Positions 10,081 to 21,159 of a stretch of DNA of 64,000 bases are shown here, piece by piece. Numbering within the stretch: the first letter of the stretch is position 1; the number at the start of each line of letters is the position of its first letter. Made by a program: the position numbers and the translations under genes. Below the pieces are notes generated by a model. The model made no database searches, was not told where the DNA came from, and worked only from the letters and a program-made list of their open reading frames with translations. The stretch is from Cranoglanis bouderius (Eukaryota; Chordata; Actinopteri; Siluriformes; Cranoglanididae), in contig CM042553.1 in NCBI GenBank assembly GCA_023630585.1, positions 2,195,020 to 2,259,019 of the forward strand, given 5' to 3'.

Positions 10081-11425
10081 AGGGAAATACAGAACACAGG
10101 ACCAACAAAGCCAAGCAGTCAAGTGACCTGCTGCTCACACTCTCCACTAGTGATGTGTGCTCCACCCTGACCAAAGGCTGTGTGCACAAGGCCTGTGCAG
10201 AACAAATGGCTGAGGTCTTCATGGACATTTTCAAGCTGTCCCTGACCCCATCAGTGGTTCCCAACTGCTTCAAAACAGCAGCCCTTGTGCCAGTGCCAAA
10301 AAAAACAAAACTCTACAGCCACAACCCTCAGTGACTTACATCCTGTTGCCCTCACACTCATCATTGCCAAGTGTTTTGAGAGACTGATCCTTTTCCACCT
10401 GAAATCCTGCCTGCCATCAACAGTGGACCTGCCTTGACCCACCCAGACAATAGCAACTCCTGCATTAGGATGCTATTTATCAACATTATCGCTTAACCTT
10501 TAACACTGTTAAACCATCCAAGCTGCATATCTTTTCATGGCTTAAACTCCATAATCAAGTTTGAAGATGGCACCACAGTGGTAGGCCTGATCAGCGATGA
10601 TGATGAGACAGTATAGAGAGAAGAAGTTGAGCAGTGGCAATGATATGTGCTGATAGCAACCTGTCCCTCAACACACAGAAGACCAAAGAGCTCATTGGCC
10701 ATCCACACCTTCACCATGATCAAGATGGCTCGTTAGTGTCTCTACTTCCTGAGTAGACCGAGGAAATCACACCTATCTACTCAGATACTAGTGAGCTTCG
10801 ATCACTGTACCTTCAGGAATAAACTGATGAACTGCATCTCAGTGTGCTATGACACCTGCTCAGTCTCTGACCAGAAGGACCTCCAGCAGGTGGTGAAAAC
10901 TGCCCCACACCTCACTGGTGCTCGGCTACCCTTCATCGCAGAAATCTATCACAGGTGTTGTCTACTGAGGGTGAAAGGCATCATCAAGGACATCTCTCAC
11001 CTCAACCATAGACTGCTCACTCTTCTCCCATCCAGGAAGTGCTACAGAAGCCTCCACTGCTGTACCAGCAGGCTAAGGAACAGCTTCTTCCCCTTAGCAA
11101 CAAACATACTGAACTTCTAACAATGCAGCTAATCCTCCATCCTCCAATCCCCACATTGTGGTTGCACTCATTTCAACTTACATCTTTGCACATACTACAC
11201 ATGGACTAACCTTAACAGTTTGCATAGTATTACCTCCATTCCACTTGCACTTTTGTTCACTGCATTGTACTTCATTATTGTAATCCATGCCTCCAGACTC
11301 ATGTTTACACACATTATGCCATTTTTTTTCACATCACCCACTGTCTGAAGACCTGTGGGCCTGTGAATATGGGCAGCTAGCATGATTGAGTGGTTCTGCC
11401 TCATCATAACACACTCTAAACTACT
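10080..11425 (+). mobile_element. Rex1/CR1-like LINE remnant
   Basis: Pieces of a non-LTR retrotransposon ORF2 lie in the correct order. 10190-10310 reads AEQMAEVFMDIFKLSL and then VPxCFKTAALVPVP, the pre-palm block of the reverse transcriptase. 10550-10610 reads KFEDGTTVVGLISDDDET. 10791-11120 gives the C-terminal part. The 3' flank follows. Frames shift between the pieces and the YADD-type catalytic region is incomplete. Confidence 0.75.
10791..11120 (+). pseudogene. C-terminal part of LINE reverse transcriptase
   Basis: This 109-codon frame carries the usual LINE carboxyl block. HxLTGARLPFIAEIYHRCCL is followed by LLTLLPSRKCYRSLHCCTSRLRNSFFP in pieces, a pattern shared by Rex1/CR1-like elements. 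It is cut off from the upstream domains by frameshifts and deletions. No function is expected. Confidence 0.7.
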
Positions 11426-11793
11426 GAGCTTGCAAAATTAGCTGGATTATGCTAACACACATACACAGGCCAGAGATGGGCTTCCCTCCAATTCCCTGTA
11501 TCTGTGCCAAATTGGGCCTCCCTTCTTTATCAGGTATGCCCCTGGACATCATTTGACCCCTGCAACTGAATGCATCTGGATGAATCATGTTCAACCTCCC
11601 CAAGTTCCCCCCATATCACCAAATTATTGTGTTGCATCCACAGGTGTCTAGTAGCTGCTGCATCAGATTTAAAAAAAAAAAATGACATCTACAATGTCAA
11701 AAACAGACCAGCACCCACCTACCTTAAAGCACTTATCACACCCTGCTGTGCACCACATTTCCTCTGAGTCTCTAGCATGGCTCAACCTACCAT

Positions 11794-12060
11794 CCCTCAG
11801 GATACAAGGAAGATCTACATCAACACATGGTTGTTGGTGCCAGATGGGCTGGTTTGAGTATTTCAGAAACTGCTGATCTCCTGGGATTTTCACACACAAA
11901 AGTCTCTAGAGTTTACACAGAGTGGTGCGAAAAACAAAAAACATTGAGTGAGCGACAGTTCTGTGGGTGGAAACGCCTTGTTGATAAAAGATGTCAAAGG
12001 AAAATGACTCACAACCGTGGTGAGCAGAAAAGCCTATCAAAATGCACAAAACATTGAAGT
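11794..12060 (+). pseudogene. Tc1-like transposase N-terminal fragment
   Basis: The frame 11827-12057 contains MVVGARWAGLSISETADLLG and then a VSRVYTEWCEKQKT segment, the helix-turn-helix part of a common fish Tc1 family. The frame then degenerates. The 3' part of the same family occurs at 14690-14940 and 35979-36170. Confidence 0.7.
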
Positions 12061-12350
12061 TGAGGTGGATAAGCTACAACAGCAGAAGATCAAACTGGGT
12101 TCCACTCCTGTCAGCCAGGAACCAGAATCTGAGGCTATGGGCACAGACTCACCCAAACTGGACAGTCAAAGTTTAGAAAAAGAGGGGGGGGGGGGTGGGG
12201 GAATCATCTGGTCTTATTCCAGTTTCGATGATCCTGTGTCCATGACAGCATCAGATTCTTGTTCTTGGCTGACAAAAGTGGAACCTGATGTAGTCTTCTG
12301 CTGCTGTAGACCATCCACCTCAAGGTTTGTTGTGCGTTCAGATACTGCAA
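12039..12350. repeat. Inverted duplication of a transposase segment
   Basis: The arm 12039-12182 (AAAATGCACAAAACATTGAA onwards) reappears reverse-complemented at about 12205-12350. The two flank a G-rich spacer at 12183-12201. Both arms are the same transposase segment. They differ at many positions, so the arms are old or come from two separate copies. Confidence 0.75.
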
Positions 12351-12369
12351 AATGCTTCTGAAAGACACT

Positions 12370-14440
12370 GAGATCTGTAAAAGCTACAACACTGTTAGTT
12401 TACCTCTTTCACATTTCAGGTATATTTTTCAGTATTCTCACATTTCAGCACTTTCCTGAAATACTAGTACTAGTATGACTGAAATACTTCAGTTATTTCC
12501 TAACACTTAATAAAGGGAATATTCATATGGTTAAACTGTCAAATAGCATAAGAATTGTTTTAGTTCTGAGGTGCAGCATGTCCTCTGGTTCAACTCTTCT
12601 ACCAGAACTAATTTAGGGGTGAATACTTATCACAATTTTTATGGTGTTTGCTTGTAAATAATTTTATAAACTATTGATTTTTCTCCCCACTTCAATATTA
12701 TGGGATAATTAGTATAGATTTCTGACATAAAGCCTTTAACCCTACACTGTGTTAGATATGTGTCAGTCCTGACCCTGTCATTGTCAATAAAAATGTCAGC
12801 AGTGTTGCATATTCTCAAACCTGTCCTGATGAGGCCGTATCCATGGTTACAGTTCAGTGTGATGAGCTTATCTTTGTGCTGTATAATAATTAATCCTTCT
12901 TTACATTACACACCTAATTACACACTAAAGACAACTGGTTAAATATCTCCACTGCACTTTTTTTTCCAGTCGTGCCCGCCCATCTCAAATTTCCATCCAA
13001 TCTGTTTTGCAAAGTAGAAAAAGAAGGACATGGAGGAGGTTTGCATTAAGTCATCAAGTTTAAAAGAAGATAAATAGTAGCTCAGTTAGTCAGATACTGT
13101 ATAACCGAAATACTTATTTCCTAACACTTAGTAAGGGGAAATGTGTTCTAGAGCTTGACATGTGGGATAATGAATGTTTTTAGTATATTTGTGTTCTTTA
13201 GAGCAGGGCTGTGCAGAGGTCTTTACACAGGCAGGTGATTACAGTTAAAACGATCATGGATCAATGTTTTAGAAACACAGACTATAGCATAAGAATCAGA
13301 ACCATTTGATAATCTAATGCTGTGTGACATCTCTTGCATTTCTTTATTAAAAAAATCTTTTGTATAACTAACAAAATCTCATTACTTCACACATGCTCCA
13401 TAACCCCCAATATTATTATATATAATTATATAAAATTAGGATGATTATATGTTCCTATATAATTATATTACAATTATAAAAATATGATTATACTACTGTG
13501 CATGCTAGAAGAATGGGATATGCTTAACATGTCCTATGTATGTCCTGTGTACATATTTCTGCAAAATGATAATACCAAAGTAGATGGGATATTTCAGTTA
13601 CAATATGCAATGCAATAGAAGTTTCATGTCAGGTTAGGAAGGTACTATAAACAGCAAATTAACACAATTGAGCATCTGGTCTCGGTCTTGGCATGGATTC
13701 GGTCACATGTGGTGTTGGTTTCGTCTTGGTCTCACCATGAGGGGCATTAGCTGGACTGTAAATCTTCCAGGGTTGAGCCCACATTCTTAATATACTTCTA
13801 AACAGACTGTTTCCATGCATTGTTTTTCTTGAATGTGAGGGATAATTGCTTACAAAAATGTTAAATCCAACGTTTTGTCCAATTTTATCATAAAACTTGC
13901 CTCGGGTGTTATCACTGTTTGCAGGACTAATAAAATATTAAACTTTTTGGCATCTAACATGAGACTAGGCTAGTTTGGTGTCGCTAGCCAAGGGGAGGCA
14001 CAACTAAGCCATCATTGTATGGGTTTAGCTGCTACAGAGCCATGAAAAGCATATTATCTGTCCTTATGCTCTGCTCATATCATGTTCACGTAACATGTAA
14101 CTCATAGACATTTACACATCTTGTTTTCCTGTTCAGCATGAGAGGATGTTAGTGTTTCAGTTTCAACCCCTTTACTGGTTAAAAAATCTGCATATATCTA
14201 TTTTCCCCTCACACTAACTGACTGTGAGCATTTGGCAGAATTTAGTGGCCAATAGGACACGAGTATTTCCACGTATTTTCCTGCAAACCCTGTCTGATTG
14301 GTCTCGCCTCTGATCACTGAAGATAAAATGCAACACTCTGTTCACTGAAGATACACAATTACAACACTGCTGTCTTCTTTTACTGACGTTCAAGTTATGT
14401 AGGTACAAACCGCTCCAAGTGGAGTATTATTCAGGGCTAA
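12370..14440. other. AT-rich non-coding stretch
   Basis: No gene seen. A short motif pair (TATTTCCTAACACTTA at about 12493 and 13109) and a Tc1-like end (about 12610-12660) suggest old transposon debris. Confidence 0.4.
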
Positions 14441-14689
14441 AGAAAACATCTTTGGGGCTACAGCCCCGAATGCCCAGGCCAGGTTACGCCCCTGCTTACC
14501 CCCATCATACTCGCTCTTGACTCTGACTCCATTGGCTATGGTCTTGGTCTTGACTCAGTCTTGCCAAAGGTGGTCTTGAACCCAAAACTACTGTCAACAT
14601 CTGACTCTGAGGACACACCATAGTATTAAGTGGAACTCCCTTATTCACTGATGCACTTCCAGTGTTTAGTTTAATACGTAGTTGTTGGC

Positions 14690-14940
14690 TTGGCCTCCCC
14701 ATAACTAAATCTGATTGAACATCTGTGGGATGTGCTGCAGAAACAAATCCGATCCATGGAGGCCCCACCTCGCAACTTACAGGACTTAAAGGAACTGCGG
14801 CTAACGTCTTGGTGCCAGATCCCACAGCACACCTTCAGAGGTCTTGTGGAGTCCATGTCTTGATGGATTAGAGTTGTTTCGGCAGCACAAGGGGGGCCTA
14901 CACAATATTAGGCACAATATTAGGCAATATTAGACTGATC
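14690..14940 (+). mobile_element. Tc1-like 3' fragment
   Basis: It reads NLIEHLWDVLQKQIRSMEAP and then an FRGLVESM segment, followed by the terminal-repeat region. The fragment is the C-terminus and end of the family whose N-terminus lies at 11827. The intervening 2.6 kb is not transposon sequence that I can recognise. Confidence 0.7.
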
Positions 14941-14949
14941 GGTATGTAT

Positions 14950-14951
<2 letters not shown>

Positions 14952-14985
<34 letters not shown>
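14952..14985. repeat. CA microsatellite
   Basis: Uninterrupted CA run, seen directly. Confidence 0.95.
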
Positions 14986-14987
<2 letters not shown>

Positions 14988-14989
14988 TA

Positions 14990-15455
14990 CATACTAAGAC
15001 AGGCTAAAAGGACCTTTACTTTTTACACCCTGACTTTTGAATTAAAATCTTAGGCGATGGTCTGCCCTCTTGTTTCATTTTCAGTTTTTCTTCATAAGTG
15101 TGAGCATCGAAAGACTTTTCTAAAATCAGGTCAATATTACCAGTATCTGTCATTTCTTCTCAAAAAGCAGCTAAGCTGCTAGCTGAACAAGGAAGTGACA
15201 GCTAGCTAGCTATATTTAAACAACAAATATCAGAAATGACAGGAAATATGAAGTTCTGTTTGATTATTTGCAATTTATTTTAATTTATTCATTTTATCAC
15301 CTGTGTTTTATCATCTGTGTTGCATTTTGTTTCACTTTGGGGGCGGGGCTGTTTGTGCTGCTGGTTTGTGCTGCTGGTTTGTGTTCAGTTTTACTGTTTA
15401 GTGACTTCTAATTACATTTTCTGTTTCTTAGTGAGTTTCCCAACAACAATCAGTG
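14990..15455 (+). promoter_or_regulatory. Presumed upstream region of the lectin gene
   Basis: About 460 bp lie between the microsatellite and the lectin start codon. They contain an imperfect duplication GTGCTGCTGGTTT near 15354-15382. I cannot point to a definite TATA box. The assignment rests on position only. Confidence 0.25.
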
Positions 15456-15492
15456 ATGAAGCAACATCTGTTCGTACTCCTGTTTTTCACAG
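15456..15492 (+). CDS. Lectin exon 1 (signal peptide)
   Basis: ATG at 15456 follows CAGTG and opens a hydrophobic peptide. The exon ends ACA G before GTGAGAG. The upstream GTG at 15453 is in frame but is not needed as a start. Confidence 0.85.
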
Positions 15493-15499
15493 GTGAGAG

Positions 15500-15537
<38 letters not shown>

Positions 15538-18500
15538 CAGCAGTCATCCACACACCACCAGTTTACCTGATTTACAGAAAAAAGGCAACTGATAGCTCTC
15601 ATCCTCCTAAACTGGTAGCCCTACTGTCTGATATAGAACACCTCCAGTATTTAGAACATGCATCACTACAGATACAGTGCTGTGAAAAAGTATTTGATTT
15701 CTTCTGTTTTTGTGTATATCTCATACTAAATTGTTTCAGAAGTTAAAACAAAATCTAAGATAAATCAAAGGCAACCTGAGTTAACACGAAATACAGTTTT
15801 TAAATGATAATGTTATTTATTGAAGCAAAAAAAGTTATCCAATACCAACTGGGCCTGTGTGAAAATGTATTTGCCCCCGTAGTTACTAATTCCCCAAATC
15901 TATGAAACTGCATTCATAATGGGGTTCAGCTGGACTAGACACAACCAGGTCTGATTACTGCAAACCCTGTTCAATCAAATCAACACTTAAATAGAACTTT
16001 TTCAACAGCATGAAGTTGGTTAAAAGGTCTTACCCAGTAACATACTATGCCAAAGTTGAAAGAAATTCCAGAAATGATGAGGAAGAAGGTTGAAATACAT
16101 CAGTCTGGGAAGGGTTACAAAGCTATTTCAAAGGCTCTGGGACTCCAAAGAACCACAGTGAGAGCCATTATCTCCAAATGGAAAAACTCAGCACAGTAGT
16201 GAACCTTCCCAGAAGTGGCCGACCTTCCAAAATTCCTCCAAGAGCACAGCAATGACTCATCCAGCAAGTCACAGAAGAGCCAAGGATAACATCAAAGGAC
16301 CTACAGGCCTCTCTTGCATCAATAAAGGTCACTGTTCATGACTCCACTATCAGAAAGACACTGGGCAAAAATGGCATTCATGGAAGAGTGAGGAGGTGAA
16401 AACCACTGCTAACCCAGAAGAACATTAAGGCTTGTCTGAATTTTGCCAAAACACACCTTGATGATCCTCAAACCTTTTGGGAGAATGTTCTGTGGACTGA
16501 TGAGTCGAAAGTGGAACTGTTTGGAAGACAGGGGTCCCGTTACATCTGGCGTAAACCAAACACTGAATTCCACCAAAAGAACATCATACCTATGGTTAAG
16601 AATGGTGGTGGAAGTGTGATGGTGTGAGGCTGCTTTGCTGCTTCAGGGCCTGGGCAACTTGCAATAATTGAAGGAAACATGAATTCTGCTCTATACCAGA
16701 AAATCCTAAAGGAGAATGTCCGGTCTTCAGTCTGTAAGTTGAAACTCAAGCATAACTGGATTATGCAGCAAGACAATGATCCAAAGTATAGGAGTAAGTC
16801 CACCTCTGAATGGCTAAAAAAAAAGCTAAATTAAAGTTTTGGAGTGGCCTAGTCAAAGTCCTGAGTTGATCCCAATTAAGATGCTGTGGCAGGACCTTAC
16901 ATGAGCAGTTCATGCTTGAAAACCCTCCAGTGTGCCTGAACTAAAGCAGTTCTGCAAAGAAAAGTGGGCTAAAATTCCACCACAGCACTGTGAAAGACTG
17001 ATCTCCAGTTATCAGAAGCGTTTGGTTGCAGTTATTACTGCTAAAGGTGGCACAACCAGATTTTAAGTTTAAGGGGGCAATTAGTTTTTCACATGGGTGA
17101 TAGGTGTTGGATAAGGTTTTTTTTTTTTTTGGTTGTTGTTTTTTTTGCTTCAATAAAAAAAAAAAACTACATTGTGTGTCTTTATTTTATGTTGTATTTC
17201 GTTTGAAGATATAAAACTATTTAGTATGAGATATACACAAAAATAGATGAAATTAGGATGGGGCAAATACTTTTTCACAGCACTGTAGATACTTAGAGAA
17301 GAACAGATCGTTTAGATTTTTATAAACAAAAAATTCAGCGTTTCATGTTTGCATCCAACAAAATGAGAAAAACATCTAAATTATTAAAATTATTGCTAAA
17401 ATTTGAATGAATTAAAATAAAAAATTCTGACACAGTCCTAACAACGCATAAAACTTTTAAATGTCTCATCTACAGGAGTCGTCCCCCTCGTCCTGTCTGT
17501 CTCTCGTAAGTACTATCTGATCCAGCAGGGGAAAACATGGAGTGATGCTCAGGCTTACTGCCGAGCCGAACACACTGACCTGGCTATCATCCAAAGTAAT
17601 GACGACATGGTCCAACTTCAGAATGAAGCACAGACACAGCAGTTCAGCTCCAGTGCTTGGATTGGACTGTACAATGACATCAACAGCTGGCGCTGGTCCT
17701 TTGGAAATGAGCCACTGGGAAGTATGAAACAGTGGTATCCAGACGAGCCTAACAACCTTAACGGAGATCAGAAGTGTGGTGCAATAGATATCTGGGGTTG
17801 GAATGATAGATTATGTACAGACACATACTGCTTTGTGTGTTTTGATGGTAAGGAACAGCACACGTTTAACATTTTGTCTGTAGAGAAGGTGTCATTAATA
17901 CATTGTAGACTGTATGCTCTCAGTCTAACCTTAACTGTGGTCTAAAGTAGAAAAAATTATAATGGGTCATTCCATCTCAAATGGTCCAATAAAGGTTGCT
18001 TGACCATTTTTATATTTTCCTAAACATTTTTTTTTGAGTGATTACCTCTACGTATTGGCATTGCAAAACCACCAGTATTTTTTTTTATTATTGGTTTAAC
18101 CTTGACAGCCAATTTTGGTTATACAGCTGTTTACGGAAACCTCAATATCTCTGCTCAGTTCATTTGTAAAATACCCAACTTAACCAAGGTCTTCAGGATT
18201 ACCAGAAAATTATAGGCAGGTAAATTTGGAGGTTGGAGCTTAACAGATTTGAAGAACCCTGTGATAGATCATGCGTCACTGTTGCCAATATCAAATGTAG
18301 TAACATTTTGGACCTCACTGACAAGCATAAGCTATTGTATGTCAATCATAAACATAATTACTGTAAAACACTGTTCATTTATATTATTGGTTATGCTTAT
18401 ATTACATCTGTACATTTCTCAAAATGCATGAATAAAGTAGGCTTTTCCCCAGATTTCTACTAGCCTTAGCTCTGTAACCAGTGGAATCTCAAACAATTTT

Positions 18501-20974
18501 TTACAGCAGAATGCTAATGTAGAGGACTTGTTTCTGCAATTTCAGGTTCATATCTGGTCATCCACCAGAGAGATTAAACTCAAAAATGAGGGGATTTTTT
18601 TTTTAATTGCACTTTCTTGCCCCCATAAAAAAAAAAAAAAAACATAAAATAAGTCTTAAACCTGAAGTGTTCTGCATGCACACTATACTTACTCAGGTAC
18701 CCCCTACAAAAATGAAGACTGAGACCTGAACCCTTCCCATTATAAATTGACCCTAATAGTGGAACTTTGAGCAATTTTGAGCATTACATTTCGACTTAAG
18801 TTCAAAGTCTAAGGAACATGAATATGCAAAATGTTTAAATATGTACATGTACCTTGTACGGGTACATCTCAGAAAATTAGAATATCATCAAAAAGTAATT
18901 TTTTTTCCGTAATTTAATTCAAAAAGTGGAACTTTCATATATTCTAGATTCATTACACATAATGTGAAATATTTCAAGCCTTTTTTTGTTTTAATCTTGA
19001 TGATTACGGCTTACAGCTCATGGAAATGAGATACCGGAAAAATCCAGTATCTCAAAAATATTAGAATAAAGAATTTATAATACAGCAATGTGGACCTGAG
19101 AAGACTCTAATCAGCTAATTAACTCAAAACACATTTTTACTCAAAACACCGTTGCTCAGTGGTCCGAAGTCCTCTTTTCAGATGAAAGTAAGTTTTGCAT
19201 TTCATTTGGAAATCAAGGTCCCAGAGTCTGGAGGAAGAGTGGAGAGGCACAGAATCTAAGTTGCTTGAAGTCCAGTGTGAAGTTTCCACAGTCAGTGATG
19301 ATTTGGGGTGCCATGTCATCTGCTGGTGTTGGTCGACTGTGTTTTCTCAAGTTGAGAGTCAATGCAGCGTCTACCAGGAGATTTTAGAGCACTTCATGCT
19401 TCCATCTGCTGACAAGCTTTATGGAGATGCTGATTTCCTTTTCCAGCAGGACTTGGCATCTGCCCATAGTGCCAAAACTACTAGTAACTGGTTTGCTGAC
19501 CATGGTATTACTGTGCTTGATTGGCCAGCCAACTCGCCTGACCTGAATTTTGTCAAGAGGAAGATGAGAGACACCAGACCCAACAATACAGACTAGCTGA
19601 AGGCCGCTATCAAAGCAACCTGGGCTTCCATATCACCTCAGCAGTGCCACAGGCTGATTGCCTCCATGCCACGCTGCATTGATGCAGTAATTCGAATTCA
19701 TATTGAGGTTTCCATAAACAGCTGTATAACCAAAATATGTCGTGTTTTATGGAAAAAAGATGGCCATCGTAATTAACCCAAGTAAATGGGAAAAAAATGT
19801 GGTTTTGAAATTACAATACATAATCCCTCAAAAAAATATATAGGAAAATTAAAAATGGTCAAGCAACCAACTTTACTATTACTGGACCACTTGAGATGGA
19901 CTGACCCTAAATACCAAATCTTAATAGGGACAACAGATAAGAACAGCTGTTCATTATTAACTTTGTCATTTAGTTCACTTAGCAAGTAGTGTACTAGAGT
20001 TCTTAATTTTAACTTTATCTTGTAACTTTCTCTTCCAAAAGACAATACATTTAACTTGTAATGAACTTAAGTGATAATCATGTGGGTTTTTCTTTTATTC
20101 TCACAGACACTAAAACTGGCACTGACAGGTACATTTACATCTCTAATGAAATGACATGGTATGAAGCTCAGGCTTACTGCAGAACGTATCATACAAATCT
20201 GGCCAGTGCTAGAGATGAAACAGAAAACTCAGTTATAGCAGGACTGACCTCTGACCCCTTCACTTGGTTTGGCCTGTTCAGAGATTCCTGGAAGTGGACA
20301 GACCAAACCAACTTCTCTACCATCAGCTGGATGTCTGGAGAACCTGATAATGCCCTGAGGGATGAAAACTGTGGTTATGTAAATAACAGTCAGGCTGCTG
20401 ATGCACGATGCTCAGACATAATGCCTTTCTTCTGTTACAGAGGTGAGTTAAGGTTTCATTCAGTCTTATATTTAGATCAATTTAACCTGTTAGAATGTCC
20501 ATTTCATTGTGTGTTTGTGTTTCTGTTTGTATGTGTCTTTACATTTCTACATTTAGCAATCAAAAAACAACAAATCATGAGGGTGAAGGTGCGGTCCAAT
20601 CAGGATGTGAACGATTCTGCAGTGAAGGTGGCCATCTTGGAGCAGGTGAGTCTCATCCTCCACAAGACTCCACTTATAATGTAAATTCTCTTCCACGTGA
20701 CTGCAGCCAGGAGTCTTCATCAAGCTCTGACACACACACTGTATTGTGATCACAATCTTTTAGTTTCTGTAGAAATTTTACAGCTTTCACTGGAGATTAA
20801 TGTCTCTATCCTGCATTATCTAGTAATAAAAGTCTTATTCTGTTTTTTCAGATCAAGCAGAAACTGAAGGATCATGGGATGGCAGAGAACATCCCAGTGA
20901 CATGGAGAGAACAAGCAGATGGTGTGGTGTTTCACAAGGAGAAAGGAAATAATACTGAAAAAGTAGAACTCTAA
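15456..20974 (+). CDS. Secreted C-type lectin with two CTLDs (five exons)
   Basis: Coding exons are 15456-15492, 17476-17847, 20107-20442, 20557-20645 and 20852-20974 (957 nt, 318 residues plus stop). Every intron begins GT and ends AG, and phases agree (1, 1, 1, 0). Exon 1 and the start of exon 2 encode a signal peptide (MKQHLFVLLFF...VVPLVLSVS). Exon 2 gives lectin domain 1, with EPN (DEPNN) and WND (GWNDRLC), the calcium and mannose-type sugar ligand motifs. Exon 3 gives domain 2, with EPD but no WND, so calcium-dependent sugar binding there is doubtful. Exons 4-5 encode a charged tail with no membrane segment. Fish have many such tandem lectins; a role in immune recognition or adhesion is inference. 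Introns 1 and 2 hold transposons but splice sites are intact. Confidence 0.88.
15502..15533. repeat. GT microsatellite in lectin intron 1
   Basis: GT run that begins 10 bp after the exon 1 splice donor, seen directly. Length changes here could affect splicing (inference). Confidence 0.95.
15675..17285 (+). mobile_element. Tc1-like transposon in lectin intron 1
   Basis: The ends CAGTGCTGTGAAAAAGTATT and their reverse complement are flanked by TA at 15673-15674 and 17286-17287. The interior (about 16050-17065, plus strand) is a transposase: MMRKKVEIHQSGKGYKAISK at the start and DESKVELFGRQGSRYIW later. Stop codons and frameshifts interrupt it (for example a TGA inside WGCF). It is dead as an enzyme gene but structurally full length. 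Confidence 0.9.
17476..17847 (+). CDS. Lectin exon 2 (CTLD 1)
   Basis: The acceptor is CATCTACAG and the donor GTAAGG. The domain begins KYYLIQQGKTWSDAQAYC, has the WIGLYND core, EPN at residues of DEPNNLNGDQKC, and GWNDRLC. The acidic ligand usually found before the second core cysteine is Gln here (GDQKC). Cysteines fit a canonical CTLD. Confidence 0.88.
17964..19907. mobile_element. DNA transposon with ~190-bp inverted repeats in lectin intron 2
   Basis: The left end (GGGTCATTCCATCTCAAATG, 17964 onward) and right end (reverse complement, ending 19907) pair imperfectly over about 190 bp. The pairing includes CAGCTGTTTACGGAAACC at about 18125-18142 and GGTTTCCATAAACAGCTGTA at 19708-19727. 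I see no transposase of its own. A different Tc1 sits inside. The superfamily and target duplication could not be settled. Confidence 0.7.
18862..19692 (+). mobile_element. Tc1-like fragment nested in the intron 2 element
   Basis: The left terminal repeat (CATCTCAGAAAATTAGAATA) is followed, after a gap, by transposase sequence at 19140-19690. This reads VAQWSEVLFSDESKFCISFG with the first catalytic D, then QQDLASAHSAKT and NSPDLNFV. The second half is degraded: the glutamate region reads LNFVK instead of LNPIE. The right end is missing. Confidence 0.75.
20107..20442 (+). CDS. Lectin exon 3 (CTLD 2)
   Basis: The acceptor is TTCTCACAG and the donor GTGAGT. The domain reads RYIYISNEMTWYEAQAYC ... 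WFGLFRDSWKWTD ... GEPDN ... ARCSDIMPFFCY. EPD replaces EPN, and AADARC stands where WND would be. The fold is kept but calcium site 2 is probably lost. Confidence 0.88.
20557..20645 (+). CDS. Lectin exon 4
   Basis: The acceptor is CTACATTTAG and the donor GTGAGT. It encodes a lysine-rich segment (AIKKQQIMRVKVRSNQDVN and onwards) of the conserved C-terminal tail. Confidence 0.8.
20852..20974 (+). CDS. Lectin exon 5 (C-terminal tail and stop)
   Basis: The acceptor is GTTTTTTCAG. The frame runs IKQKLKDHGMAENIPVTWRE ... to VEL and TAA at 20972-20974. No transmembrane segment. Confidence 0.82.
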   Translation: MKQKLKDHGMAENIPVTWREQADGVVFHKEKGNNTEKVEL

Positions 20975-21064
20975 GTCTTTAGCTGTGTCTTAAATAATGT
21001 AATTCTGTAGTGCTCTAGCCATTTTTAGTGAGTAATTTGTTTACACTGAGATACTTTATGAGAT

Positions 21065-21137
21065 GTAGTTTTAAAGAAGGGATGCTCCTTGATATACAGT
21101 GCTTGTAGTTTTAAAGAAGGGATGCTCCTTGATATAT
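21065..21137. repeat. 40-bp tandem duplication
   Basis: GTAGTTTTAAAGAAGGGATG and the following bases occur twice with a 40-bp period, about 90 bp after the lectin stop codon. It may be in the lectin 3' UTR. Confidence 0.85.
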
Positions 21138-21159
21138 GTACCATCTGAGTGGTCACATA

